Positions 33,273 through 42,891 of a DNA stretch of 64,000 bases are shown one piece after another. Under the pieces are notes generated by a model, which had not been told where the DNA came from, made no database searches, and saw nothing but the letters and a program-made list of their open reading frames with translations. The DNA comes from CAVWQV01 sp963757115 (GTDB lineage: Bacteria; Pseudomonadota; Alphaproteobacteria; Acetobacterales; Acetobacteraceae), in NCBI GenBank assembly GCA_963757115.1, contig CAVWQV010000016.1, positions 1 to 64,000 on the forward strand, in the 5' to 3' direction. Both the position numbers and the translations under genes were made by a program. Position 1 is the first letter of the stretch; each line of letters starts with the position of its first letter.

Positions 33273-35150
33273 GCGTCGGTCTCCCACGGGTTTCGTCGTC
33301 GGCTGGTTCGGCATCCGGCGGCGCGAAGGCCGGAATATCGGGTGGATCGGTCAGGCCGTAAGCGTCGGCCCGGCCATCTGCGACTGCCTCGATGGTCGCA
33401 CCGGGAAACGCGGCCAGGATCGCCTGAACCAGCGGATGATCGGCGGCGGAGGCGCGCCGCTCCGCGTCGGCGGCGTTGCCCTGCTCGGCCAAGGTCCGCT
33501 CGCCTGTCGCACTCGAGAGCGCGATCGTCCAGCGGCTGCCGGTCGCTTCCAGCAGCGCGGCGGCCAAGCGGGGGGCGAGATCGCGGGGTGAGTCGGGTTC
33601 GGGGCGCAGCTCGATCACCGGCGGCGCGAAGCGCACGAGATGCACCGAATGGACGAGATGGCTGTGCAGGGTCGGCTCGCGCCGCGTGGCGATGAGCGCC
33701 ACCACGTCCCGAAAACCGGCGAGCCGGGGCGCGCTGTCTCCCTGCGGCGCGGGAGCGATGTCCGCGCGCGGCGAAGCTCGGGCCTCTACCTGCGGGGCGG
33801 CTCGCATCGCGGGGGGGCCGTTTGCCACTGCGCGGGTTCCGCCGCTTCCCGCCTGTGGTGCCGAGGACGAAGCCGCTGGAGGCGCGCTGTCAGCCAGGGT
33901 GCGGACCAGCTCGCCGGGCGGCGGGAGGTCGGCGACATGGCACAAGCGGATGAGCACCATGTCGGCCGCCGCCCGGCGGTCGGGCGCTGTTTCGACTTCG
34001 CCGATGCCCTTCAGCAGCATCTGCCAGGCTCGCCCAGGACGGGCACGGACAGTCGCGCGGCCCACTCGGCGCCCCTTGTGCGCTCGGCTTCCGGGAGGTC
34101 GCGGCTGTCCTTCAGCTCGGGAATTGCCTGCAGGCGCGTCACGGTGTGGATCAGTTCGAGCAGGTCGCTCAGCAGCGCACCGGGATCGGCGCCGCGCTCG
34201 TGCGACCGCTCCGTGATGCCAAGCGCCTCTGCCGGGCGTCCGGCCATCACCGCTTCCAGGAGGTCAAATACGTCCTGCCGGTCGGCGAGGCCGAGCATGT
34301 CGGCAACTGAGACCTTGTCCACGGGCTCGCCGCCCGCTTGCGCGATTGCTTGGTCCAGCAGCGAAAGCCCATCGCGCACCGAGCCGTCGGCGGCGCGCGC
34401 AATGAGATCGAGCGCCTCGGGGGCGACCGCAACTCTTTCCTTCTCCGCGATCCGGCCGAAATGGGCCGAAAGCTCCGAAACCGAAACCCGTCGCAGGTCG
34501 AAGCGCTGGCAGCGGGAAAGCACGGTCAGCGGCACCTTCCGGATCTCGGTGGTGGCGAACACGAACTTCACGTGCGGTGGCGGTTCCTCCAGCGTCTTTA
34601 GCAGCGCATTGAAGGCGTTGCGCGACAGCATGTGGACTTCATCGATTACGAACACCTTGGTCCGCGCCTGGAGCGGGCGGAACCGGGTTGCCTCGATGAT
34701 TTCCCGCACGTCGTCGACCCCGGTGCGCGAGGCCGCGTCCATCTCGACGACATCGGGGTGCCGGTCCGCCAGGATGGCCGTGCAGTTCGCGCAAACGCCG
34801 CACGGGTCGGCGGTGGGGCCGCCCGTGCCGTCCGGGCCGACGCAATTGAGCGCCCGGGCGATGATGCGCGCCGTCGTGGTCTTACCGACGCCGCGCACGC
34901 CGGTCAGCATGAAGGCGTGCGCAACGCGGCCGGCTGCGAAGGCGTTGCGGAGAATCCGGACGGTCGCGCCTTGCCCGATCAGGTCTTCGAATCGGGTCGG
35001 CCGGTAGGTGCGCGCTAATACCCGGTAGGGGGCGGCCGTGATGGCCGTGTCGGATTGGGCCGGCACACCATCGCCGAACAGGCCGGGCCCCGTTGCGGGC
35101 GGCAACGGCGTAGCGTCGACGGAAGCCTCGTCCTGAAACAGGCCGGACAT
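33269..35150 (-). CDS. dnaX: DNA polymerase III subunits gamma/tau (frameshifted)
   Basis: Clamp-loader ATPase. ATG 35150 gives MSGLFQDEASVDATPLPP. The AAA+ core has YRVLARTYRPTRFEDLIGQ, Walker A GVRGVGKTTTARI, the four-Cys zinc module (CGVCANC region), Walker B VFVIDEVHMLS and sensor 1 FATTE. The frame stops near 34011 after LSVPVLG, and the continuation AWQMLLKGIGEVETAPDRRA runs in another frame; one missing C in the run at about 34030 explains this. The tau part is Pro/Ala-rich, then has a C-terminal domain ending near DPPDIPAFAPPDAEP. A second slip near 33290 probably hides the natural end PWETDA and the stop overlapping ybaB. Confidence 0.94.
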
Positions 35151-35205
35151 GCGGGCGGGTGCGCCTGACCGCGCGAGCGGCCATCCTCTCGTGGTGAACG
35201 CGGGT

Positions 35206-35302
35206 GGGAGGCCGAACAATCGACCCGGGCGGAAACTCGTTGCGGCTGCTTCCTTCCGGACCTGACCGGGTTGGCGAGACGCCCGTCCGCCGCCGACCTC
35301 CC
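35206..35302 (-). ncRNA. ffs: Small signal recognition particle RNA (4.5S)
   Basis: The minus strand contains the nearly invariant SRP domain IV core GGTCAGGTCCGGAAGGAAGC followed by AGCC. It is flanked by pairing arms (CCGG on either side of the loop region). The outer ends GGGAGG (35302-35297) and CCTCCC (35211-35206) are complementary and close the helix, giving about 97 nt, the size of bacterial small SRP RNA. It lies between the MFS gene and dnaX, and proximity to dnaX is common. It binds Ffh for co-translational protein targeting. The exact ends are estimated. Confidence 0.93.
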
Positions 35303-35313
35303 GGCCCTGCATA

Positions 35314-36501
35314 TCATGGTTTGCCCCGGTCGCCACAACCCCATAGGCGACCGATCCGCGGCGGTGCCGGGCCAAGACCGGCGGCCAAGGGGAGGGCAGC
35401 CACGCATAGCATCGCCATGATCCAGAACGCGGCGGCTCCCCAACGGCCATAGAGCGGGCCGGAGGCGAGGGTCAGCAGCGCCGTCATCGCTCCGACCGCT
35501 ACCGTGCCGTAGAACGCCTGCGCCGTCGCGGCGAGCTGAGGCGGCACCAAACGCGCAAGCGATCGTATGCACGCCAAATGCAGCAGCGCGTAGGTCAAGC
35601 CATGCAGGGGCTCCACCAGTGCCATCGCGGGCAAGGCGCCGGTTGCGGCCATCACGCTCCAGCGCAGCCCGCCGGCGGCGGCGGCCAGCATCGCGGCGCC
35701 ACTGACCCCTAGTCGGTCGAGCAGCGCCGGGCCGATCCCGGCGAACACCAGTACTTCCGCCGCCACCGCTTCTGACCACAGAAGCCCCGCTGCTTCCGGG
35801 CCGATCCCCGAAGTTTGCCAGCGGATCACAGCGAAGCCGTCGTGCAGCGCGTGGCTTCCCTGCACCAGCGCCGCCACCAGCATGAGTTGGGCGAATCCGG
35901 GCAGCCGGAGCAACGACCCAGCGCTGCCCGTGGAAGGACGGTCGGCGGCGGGCTCGGATGGCGCGCGTGGCAACCCGAGCACTGTCAGCGCCGCCCCGCC
36001 GAGCAGGGCCGCGTTCAGCAGCACAATCACCGGCAAGCCCGCCCGCCCGACGGCGATCCCCGACAGGATCGCGCCGCCGATGAAGGCCGCTGAGCCGGCG
36101 CCTCGCACCCAGCCGTAGCGGAAGCGCGCGCCGGCTCGCTCGGTCTGGCCGATCGCCAGCGCGTCTGCGATCGGGACGATCGGCGCCAGAGTTGAAGCGT
36201 GCAGTACGCTGACGACCAGCAACGCGGCGATGCCGCGCGCCGGAACATAACCGAGTGCGACGACGGCGGCCGCGACCAGCAAGCCGAACAGGACGCGCTG
36301 CTGGCCGGCGCGATCGGCGAACCGCCCGCCCGCGGGCCCAGCGAGCAAGCGCACTCCCGTACCTGCGGCGAGCACCACGCCGATGCCGCCTGAACTCAAG
36401 CCCTCGCTCGACAGCAGGGCCGGGAGAAACGGCGAGGCAACGCCGAACGCCGCGAACAAGGCGACGTAGAGGGCAAGAAACCGAAGGAGCGGGCCGCTCA
36501 T
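35314..36501 (-). CDS. MFS transporter, 3-phenylpropionate-transporter (HcaT)-like
   Basis: 395-residue, twelve-segment major facilitator protein. The N-terminus MSGPLLRFLALYVALFAAFG leads into FLPALLSSEGLSSGGIGVVL, the first-loop pattern of the PPP/HcaT (nucleoside:H+ symporter-like) branch. AGPAGGRFADRAGQQR is the loop 2-3 signature, and a second half with HGLTYALLHLACIRSLARLV is also typical. The substrate cannot be assigned. It is divergent from the SDR gene at 36.7 kb with an operator-like palindrome between them. Confidence 0.83.
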   Translation of the reverse strand: MSGPLLRFLALYVALFAAFGVASPFLPALLSSEGLSSGGIGVVLAAGTGVRLLAGPAGGRFADRAGQQRVLFGLLVAAAVVALGYVPARGIAALLVVSVLHASTLAPIVPIADALAIGQTERAGARFRYGWVRGAGSAAFIGGAILSGIAVGRAGLPVIVLLNAALLGGAALTVLGLPRAPSEPAADRPSTGSAGSLLRLPGFAQLMLVAALVQGSHALHDGFAVIRWQTSGIGPEAAGLLWSEAVAAEVLVFAGIGPALLDRLGVSGAAMLAAAAGGLRWSVMAATGALPAMALVEPLHGLTYALLHLACIRSLARLVPPQLAATAQAFYGTVAVGAMTALLTLASGPLYGRWGAAAFWIMAMLCVAALPLAAGLGPAPPRIGRLWGCGDRGKP

Positions 36502-36526
36502 CGATGCCGTTCAGCATCTCGCGGTC

Positions 36527-36551
36527 TGCACCGCAAGCGGACGGCGGTGCA
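36527..36551. promoter_or_regulatory. Operator-like inverted repeat (8-9-8) between divergent genes
   Basis: TGCACCGC (36527-36534) and GCGGTGCA (36544-36551) are perfect inverted copies separated by 9 bases. They lie in the 184-base divergent gap, 26 bases upstream of the MFS start. The geometry suits a dimeric transcription-factor site. The likely regulator is not encoded in the window. Confidence 0.4.
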
Positions 36552-36685
36552 CGATGAACCTCGCGGGCGTGGCGAAACAGCCGAAGCGAAACCCGACTAC
36601 TGTCGCGTGCAGATGGCACGCGGCTTGCAGGATTTGCACCGACGGAGAGGGGCGCGGAGATCGCATCCGCGGGCAGGAGCTTGCG

Positions 36686-37423
36686 ATGGGTCGGTTGCAA
36701 GGCAAGAAGTGCGTCGTGACGGGCGGGGCGCGCGGGATCGGGCGCGCGATCGTGCTGGCCTTCGCGCAGGAGGGCGCCAATGTGGTCATTGTCGATCGAA
36801 ACGAGGCGCTCGCGGCGGAAACGGCAGCGGCCATCGGTCCAAATTGCCACGCGCTGACGGCGGACGTTGCCGACGAGGCTTCCGCCACCGCGGCGATGCG
36901 CCGGGCCGACGAAATGCTCGGTGGCGTCGATGTGCTGGTCAACAATGCCGGGATCGGCGACAGCGGGCGGGTCGTCGACCTGTCCGTGGAAGCCTGGGAT
37001 CGGATGATCGCGGTCAACCTCCGCAGCGTGTTCCTGTGCACCCGCGTGGTGTTGCCCGGCATGATTGCGCGGCGCTGGGGCCGCATCATCAGCACCAGCT
37101 CACAGCTTGCGCACAAGGGTGCGATCGAGATGGCGCACTACTGCGCCGCCAAGGCGGGCATTCTCGGGTTCACCCGGTCGCTAGCGTACGAGGTTGCGGA
37201 GTTCGGTATCACCGCGAATGCGATCTGCCCTGGTCCGATCGATACCGAGCTGTCGGCGGCACTGTCCGAGGAATGGAAGGCGCGGAAGCGGGCGGAGCTG
37301 CCGCTCGGACGGTTCGGCACCGTGGACGAGATTGCGCCGACCGCCGTCCTGCTCGCGTCCGATGAAGGGTCGGACCACACGGGCGCCTCTCTCAATCCGA
37401 ATGGCGGGGACGTGATGGTCTGA
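36686..37423 (+). CDS. Short-chain dehydrogenase/reductase (first of a pair)
   Basis: 245-residue classical SDR oxidoreductase. Cofactor motif TGGARGIG (residues 12-19), Asp in VIVDRNE favouring NAD(H), NNAG (87-90), and catalytic Ser139, Tyr152 and Lys156 (STSSQ, HYCAAK). The C-terminus DEGSDHTGASLNPNGGDVMV is typical. A GCAGGAG-like ribosome-binding site precedes ATG 36686; upstream in-frame codons are not SDR-like. It opens the uptake/catabolic block and is a close paralogue of the SDR at 39.2 kb. It probably oxidises a sugar alcohol or hydroxy-acid, but that is inference. Confidence 0.92.
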   Translation: MGRLQGKKCVVTGGARGIGRAIVLAFAQEGANVVIVDRNEALAAETAAAIGPNCHALTADVADEASATAAMRRADEMLGGVDVLVNNAGIGDSGRVVDLSVEAWDRMIAVNLRSVFLCTRVVLPGMIARRWGRIISTSSQLAHKGAIEMAHYCAAKAGILGFTRSLAYEVAEFGITANAICPGPIDTELSAALSEEWKARKRAELPLGRFGTVDEIAPTAVLLASDEGSDHTGASLNPNGGDVMV

Positions 37424-37490
37424 GCGGCATCGCTGCTCGGGTGCCGCCTTTCCCGCACGTTTGCTTCCCTCTTCAGCGAGAGCCGCAGCC

Positions 37491-39126
37491 ATGAAGATGA
37501 ACGTCGACCGTCGAGGATTTCTGCGCGGGGCAGCCGCCATCGGGGCGGCCAGTGCATTGCCCGAGGAACGCGCGCACGCCGCGGACGCCAGTACAACCTT
37601 GGTGATCGCCAGCCCCGCGACCCCGCAAGGTCTCGACGGAGAATACGACGTCAGCCTCGGCACGGTCGATTTCGACGGCGGCGCTGGTACGACAACCTGA
37701 TCGTGTACACCAAGATCCCGGACCCCGCCTTTCCGGATGTGATGCGCGAGGACATCGACGTGCATCCGGAAATGCCTAACGGCTTGGCACTGCAACCGCG
37801 CCTGGCAACGAAGTGGGAGATCGCCTCGGACGGAAAGCGCGTCACGTTCACGCTTCGCGAGGGGGTAAAAAGCAACTGGGGCAATGCCCTGACCGCCGAA
37901 GACGTGCGCTACTCCTGGGAGCGCCGGCTGAACAGCAAGGGCAACGGCACCTTCATGGCGCGGATGCTCGGCGTCAGCGATGCCGGTCAGATCAAGGTGG
38001 AGTTGCCCCAGGTCATCTCGTTCGTCCTGCCGAAACCGACGCCGCTCATTCTCAAACTGCACTGCAATCTCGCGGCACCGATCTACGATCAGGCCAAGCT
38101 GAAGCAGGTCGCGACGAGCGACGATCCTTGGAGCAACAATTTCCTCAAGAACGACAGTGCGGGATTGGTCCGTATCAGATCGCGAACATCGTCCGCGGCC
38201 AGCAGGCGGTGTTCAAGGCCCGTGCCGACTACTACGGCGGCAAACCGTTCTTCGACACGGTGGTGATGCGCGAGGTGCCGTCATCGGCGAGCCGGCTGTC
38301 GCTGCTGCAAGGAGGCGCGGTGGACATCGCCCAGTTCCTTGCACCCCGCGAATACTTGTCCCTTAAGTCCTCGCCGGTGGCGACGTTCGATGCGGTGTCG
38401 TCGTCCTATGCGCTCTGGTTCGAACTCAACGCCAAGATGCCGCCGTTCGACAATCCTCAAGTCCGGCAGGCGATGAACTATCTCCTGCCACGGGAGCAGA
38501 TCATCAAGACCGTGTGACTACGGACTTGCCACCAAGCAGACCGCCTGCATCCCCGAAGGCTACCCGATGGTGGACCACAGCTTGTTCGACTACGACGAGA
38601 ACGTGGAAAAGGCCGCATCGCTGCTGAAACAGGCTGGACTTCGGTAGCGGTTTCAAGACGTCGATCAGCTACGACGCGGGCAACCCGGTGCAGGAGCCGA
38701 TCGCGTTGATCTTCCAGACCTCGCTGCGGCGCGTCGGCGTGGAGGCGGTGCTCGATAAGCTGCCAGCCGGGGTGTTCTACGAAAACGTCAGCCGGCGGCA
38801 GAAGCCCATCATCTTCTACCTCGACTTCGCCCTGGACGCCGGACCCCGGCTACTCCACCGGCCTCTACTTCTCGTCCACGAGCTTCGTCGACTACAGCAA
38901 TTACTCCAACCCCGAGGTGGACAAGCTCATCGCGCAGGGCATGGAAATCCTGGACGACGGAAAGCGCAAGGAGATCTACAACCAGGTGCAGAAGACGGTC
39001 ATGACGGAAGCCCCGTGGGGCTTCCTTGTCTATCCGAAATATGCGCTCGGCCGGAAAAAGGCGCTGAAGGGGTTTACCTACTACACCTCGAACAATCTGC
39101 GCTTCCAGGATTTCAGCCGCGCCTGA
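37491..39126 (+). CDS. Peptide-type ABC transporter substrate-binding protein (multiple frameshifts)
   Basis: Family 5 (OppA/DppA-type) periplasmic binding protein. ATG 37491 starts a twin-arginine signal (VDRRGFLRGAAAIGAAS, ending ERAHA). Recognisable blocks appear in successive frames: WYDNLIVYTKIPDPAF, PRLATKWEIASDGKRVTFTL, GPYQIANIVRGQQAVFKARA, MPPFDNPQVRQAMNYLLPRE, YGLATKQTACIPEGYPMVD, DPGYSTGLYFSSTSFVDYSN, and the end NLRFQDFSRA. Breaks lie near 37685, 38157, 38517, 38645 and 38843. Several are one G too few or too many (for example GGGATT needing GGGGATT near 38163). Repaired length is about 540 residues. Five or more errors in 1.6 kb could be a poor assembly stretch or a real pseudogene; context (intact permeases) favours the former. 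Confidence 0.72.
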
Positions 39127-39161
39127 CCGGCTTGCACACATCGGACGGAGGACCAGCGGCG

Positions 39162-39908
39162 ATGAACCGGATGCCCGACAAGAAGTGCGTCGTGACGGGT
39201 GGCGGCCGCGGGATCGGCCGCGCCATTGCGCTCGCGTTCGCCCGCGAGGGGGCCGACGTCGCCGTGATCGATCGCCTGGCCGAGAACGCCGAGCGGGTTG
39301 CCGCCGAGATACGAGAGAGCGGCCGCGTGGGCCTCGCGTTCGGCGCCGATGTATCCGACGAGGCCTCGGCCACGAAGGCACTCCGCGCGGCGGAAAGCGC
39401 GCTCGGGCAGGTCGACGTGCTGGTGAACAACGCGGGCATCAGCACGCATTGCAAACTGGTCGACATGCCGGTCGCCACCTGGGACGAGATGATCGCGGTC
39501 AATCTGCGGAGCGTGTTTCTCTGCACCCGCGTCGTGCTTCCGGGCATGATGGCCCGCCGTTGGGGCCGCATCATCAGCACGAGCTCGCAACTGGCGCACA
39601 AGGGCGGCCGCGAGCTCACGCACTACGCGGCGGCCAAGGCGGGCGTGCTCGGGTTCACGCGCTCGCTCGCGTACGAAGTGGCACCCTACAACATCACCGT
39701 GAACGCGATCTGCCCTGGGCCGATCAATACCGACATGACGCGCGTCGGGTCCGCCGAGTGGCAGGAGCGAAAGCTGCGGGAGCTGCCGTTGGGACGTTAC
39801 GGCGAGGTGGAGGAGGTGGCGCCGACCTTGGTGCTGATCGCGTCCGACGAGGGCTCCTACTACACCGGCGCTTCGTTCAACATGAACGGCGGCGATGTGA
39901 TGGTGTGA
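39162..39908 (+). CDS. Short-chain dehydrogenase/reductase (second of a pair)
   Basis: 248-residue classical SDR closely related to the gene at 36.7 kb. TGGGRGIG near the N-terminus, Asp in VAVIDRLAE, NNAGIS, then an almost identical core IAVNLRSVFLCTRVVLPGM and ARRWGRIISTSSQLAHKGG, with catalytic Tyr and Lys in HYAAAKAG. The end is SFNMNGGDVMV. GGAGGA precedes ATG 39162. Its stop overlaps the GTG start of the next permease gene, so it is translationally coupled to the transporter and likely acts on the imported compound. Confidence 0.92.
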   Translation: MNRMPDKKCVVTGGGRGIGRAIALAFAREGADVAVIDRLAENAERVAAEIRESGRVGLAFGADVSDEASATKALRAAESALGQVDVLVNNAGISTHCKLVDMPVATWDEMIAVNLRSVFLCTRVVLPGMMARRWGRIISTSSQLAHKGGRELTHYAAAKAGVLGFTRSLAYEVAPYNITVNAICPGPINTDMTRVGSAEWQERKLRELPLGRYGEVEEVAPTLVLIASDEGSYYTGASFNMNGGDVMV

Positions 39909-40861
39909 GCGCAGCACCGTTGCCGTCGCCGCGTTCGACAGGGATATCCGGCCGGCTCCGGACGGCGCTCCGCGTCGCGATCGCCCGGCCGGGTTTCGCG
40001 CTAGGTTACGTGATCGTCGCAGTCGCCGTGCTGGCGGGCGTGCTGGCGCCGCTGATCGCGCCCTACGATCCGGTCGAGGCGGACCCATCGCAATTCCTGC
40101 AGCCGCCGAGCCCGCTCCATTGGCTAGGGACGGACGCGGTCGGGATGGACGTGTTCTCCCGCTGCCTCTACGGCCCGCGCATCGATATCACGATCGCCGT
40201 CCTCGGAACGCTGATCTCCGCCACCGTGGGCTGCCTGCTGGGCGCCTGGGTCGGGTACTACAGTCGGAGCGGCGGCGTCCGGTCCTGGGCCGCCTATCTC
40301 GTGATGCGGCTTGCCGATGTCGTGCAGGCATTTCCGGTGTTCGTGTTCGCCATCGCGCTCGTCGCCAGCATCGGCCAAAGCATCCAGACCGTCGTGTTGG
40401 CGATCGCGTTCGTCAACATCCCGATCTATCTGCGCCTGATGCGTTCGCAAGTGATGACGATCCGCGAGACGCGGTTCGTGGAAGCGTCGCTGGTGGCCGG
40501 GATGTCGGACGCGCAGACCATCTGGCGGCATATCCTGCCAAACGCGATGGGGCCGGCCATGGCCCAGCTTTCCGTCAACATCGGCTGGTCCATCCTCTTG
40601 ACCGCCGGGCTGAGCTTCGTGGGCGCGGGCGTGCGGGCACCGAGCCCCGAATGGGGCAGCATGATCGCGACGGGGTTTCAGAACGTCGTCACCGGCGAGT
40701 GGTGGCCGTCCGTGTTTCCGGGGCTGGCCCTCGCACTCACCGTGTTCGGCTTCTCGCTCATCGGCGGGAGCGTGGAGGTGTTCACCGACCCACTGAAGTT
40801 CCGCCGCCTGGTGCGGGACGTGACTGCGCGGCAGCATCGCCGGACTGAGGAGGCGGCGTGA
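39905..40861 (+). CDS. Peptide-type ABC transporter permease, DppC-like
   Basis: 318-residue inner-membrane permease. N-terminal segment RPGFALGYVIVAVAVLAGVL, then the DppC hallmark HWLGTDAVGMDVFSRCLYGP. The EAA loop is EASLVAGMSDAQTIWRHIL, followed by GLSFVGAGVRAPSPEWGSMI. The GTG start at 39905 overlaps the SDR stop and the gene's own stop overlaps the next permease (GTGA). The C permease precedes the B permease here, the reverse of the usual B-C order. Confidence 0.92.
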   Translation: MSAAPLPSPRSTGISGRLRTALRVAIARPGFALGYVIVAVAVLAGVLAPLIAPYDPVEADPSQFLQPPSPLHWLGTDAVGMDVFSRCLYGPRIDITIAVLGTLISATVGCLLGAWVGYYSRSGGVRSWAAYLVMRLADVVQAFPVFVFAIALVASIGQSIQTVVLAIAFVNIPIYLRLMRSQVMTIRETRFVEASLVAGMSDAQTIWRHILPNAMGPAMAQLSVNIGWSILLTAGLSFVGAGVRAPSPEWGSMIATGFQNVVTGEWWPSVFPGLALALTVFGFSLIGGSVEVFTDPLKFRRLVRDVTARQHRRTEEAA

Positions 40862-41872
40862 GACGGGTGCTGTCCTTCCTCGGTCAGCGCGTGCTGTTCA
40901 TCGCACCCCAGTTACTGGGCATCCTGCTGGTGAGCTTTCTGCTGATCAAGTCGGTGCCCGGCGACCCCGCCGTGCTGATGCTCGGCCCAATGGCCAGCGC
41001 CGAATTCGATCGCGGCGTTGCGAACCAAGCTCGGGCTCGATCACGCGTTGCCCCTCCAGTTCTGGCACTTCCTGGTCAACCTCGCGCATGGCGACCTTGG
41101 CACATCGTGGCAGACCACGCGGCCGGTGCTCGAAGACCTGCTGCAACGGTTTCCGGCAACGCTCGAACTGGTGACCTTGGGGCTTATCGGCGCGGTGCTG
41201 ATCGGGGTACCGCTTGGAATGGCGTCCGCACTCGGCGAAAAGGGGGTGCTCGGGCGCCTGGCCGGATTTTATGGCCTGACCGCCGGCTCGTTGCCGGACT
41301 TCTGGCTCGCCCTCGTGCTGATCTTCGTGTTCTACACGCTGCTGCAGATCGTGCCGGCGCCGTTGGGCAGGCTCGACATGGCCATCCTGCCGCCTCCGAC
41401 GGTGACCGGGTCGCTGATCATCGACAGCGTGCTGGCGAGAAACTGGGACGCGCTCGGCTCCGCACTCAGCCATCTTTGCCTCCCGGTATTGACGCTCAGC
41501 CTGATCAACGCAGGCCCGATCCTCAAGATGACCCAGTCCACCATGGATCGCGTGCTACAATCCGATTTCAGCCGCTACGAAGTACTGTGCGGATTGCCCA
41601 ACCGGATGGTGGTCCGCCACGCGTTGCGCAACGCGCTTCCTTCCATCGTGACCATCATCAGCGTGCTGTACGGCTATCTGCTGGGCGGCGCCGTACTGGT
41701 GGAACTGGTGTTCAGCTGGGGTGGTGCCGGACAATACGCGGTGCAAGGCGTACTCAACTCGGACATCTACCCCGTGCTCGGCTTCGTGTTGTTCTCGGCG
41801 ATCTTCTCGCTCGTCGTGTATCTGCTCGTGGACCTGCTGTACGTGGCGATTGACCCGCGGATCGGGCGCTAG
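40858..41872 (+). CDS. Peptide-type ABC transporter permease, DppB-like (frameshifted)
   Basis: Inner-membrane permease of about 337 residues. GTG 40858 starts RRVLSFLGQRVLFIAPQLLG and LIKSVPGDPAVLMLGP. The frame breaks near 41009, where one extra G (ttcgatcgc) separates ASAEF from IAALRTKLGLDHALPLQF. The rest is intact: GVPLGMASALGEKG, the SDFSRYEVLCGLPNRMVVRH EAA region, and LVELVFSWGGAGQYAVQGVL near the end. It forms the channel with the DppC-like protein. Confidence 0.88.
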
Positions 41873-41874
41873 CG

Positions 41875-42891
41875 TTGCCGGCGTTGGACGTCGCTTCGGC
41901 GCTGCACTCTGCCGGCCACACGGCCAAGACCCTGGTGGACGTGCGCGGGCTCACCGTCGAGTTTCCGGCGCTGAGTGGTCCGGCGGTGGTGGCGGTTCGC
42001 GAGCTCGATCTCGGGATCGCATCGGCGGAGATCTTCGGGCTGGTCGGCGAGTCGGGTTCGGGCAAGACGACCCTGGCGCGCAGCCTCCTGCGCTTACCGC
42101 CCGAGCCGGGCCGCATCGCCGCAGGCGAGGTGCTGCTGGACGGCCAGGATTTGATGACGCTCCGTCCGGCCGAACTCAGGCAAATGCGCGGCCGCGACGT
42201 CGCGATGATCGTGCCGAACCCGCGCGCCGAGCTGAACCCGCTGCTGACGGTAGGCGAGCAGATCGCCACGGTAGCGCGCGTGCATCTGCAGCTGTCGCGG
42301 CGTGCGGCGCGCACCATGGCACTCGATATGCTTCGTGCGGTGCAGATCCCCGACCCCGAGCGGCGGATGACGGCGTTTCCGCACGAGATGAGCGGCGGCA
42401 TGGCGCAGCGCATCGTCATCGCGATGGCGCTCGTCTGCTCGCCACGGTTCGTCGTCTCGGACGACGCAACGAGCGGGCTCGACGTTACGGTGCAGGCGCA
42501 AATCCTCGAGCTGATGCGTCGCCTCACGCGCGACCGGGGCAGCGCCATGCTGTTCATCACGCGCGACATCGGCATCGCGGCGCATTTCTGCGACCGGGTC
42601 GCTGTCATCTACAATGGCGAGATCATGGAGCAAGCGGCACGGGACGACTTCTTCTTCCACCCCGCCCATCCCTACACCATCATGCTGATGACGGCGTTCT
42701 CCTACAATCAGCGGCTCCGCACTCTATGGAGCCGGCCCGAGCCGCGGCCGAGCGATGCGACCTCCGCGCACGCCTGCCCGTATTTGCTTCGTTGCCCCCG
42801 AGCGCAGGAACGCTGCCAGTCCGACCGTCCGGCATTACGCGAGCTGTCGCCCGGCCACTTCGTCCGGTGTCATTTCCCGGTGGTGCGATGA
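41875..42891 (+). CDS. Peptide-type ABC transporter ATPase, OppD/DppD-like, with degenerate catalytic motifs
   Basis: 338-residue ATP-binding subunit starting at TTG 41875. Walker A is intact (GESGSGKTT, Gly58-Thr65) and the signature is MSGGM. The catalytic residues deviate: the Q-loop reads MIVPNP with Pro114 for Gln, Walker B reads VVSDDAT with Asp197 for the catalytic Glu and Ala198 for Pro, and the H-loop reads FITRDIG with Arg230 for His. The C-terminal oligopeptide-transporter domain with Cys residues (HACPYLLRCPRAQERC) is present. It should pair with the canonical ATPase encoded next, overlapping by four bases, giving one competent and one degenerate ATP site. The codons are unambiguous and the frame is intact, so this is not a frame artefact. 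Confidence 0.9.
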   Translation: MPALDVASALHSAGHTAKTLVDVRGLTVEFPALSGPAVVAVRELDLGIASAEIFGLVGESGSGKTTLARSLLRLPPEPGRIAAGEVLLDGQDLMTLRPAELRQMRGRDVAMIVPNPRAELNPLLTVGEQIATVARVHLQLSRRAARTMALDMLRAVQIPDPERRMTAFPHEMSGGMAQRIVIAMALVCSPRFVVSDDATSGLDVTVQAQILELMRRLTRDRGSAMLFITRDIGIAAHFCDRVAVIYNGEIMEQAARDDFFFHPAHPYTIMLMTAFSYNQRLRTLWSRPEPRPSDATSAHACPYLLRCPRAQERCQSDRPALRELSPGHFVRCHFPVVR

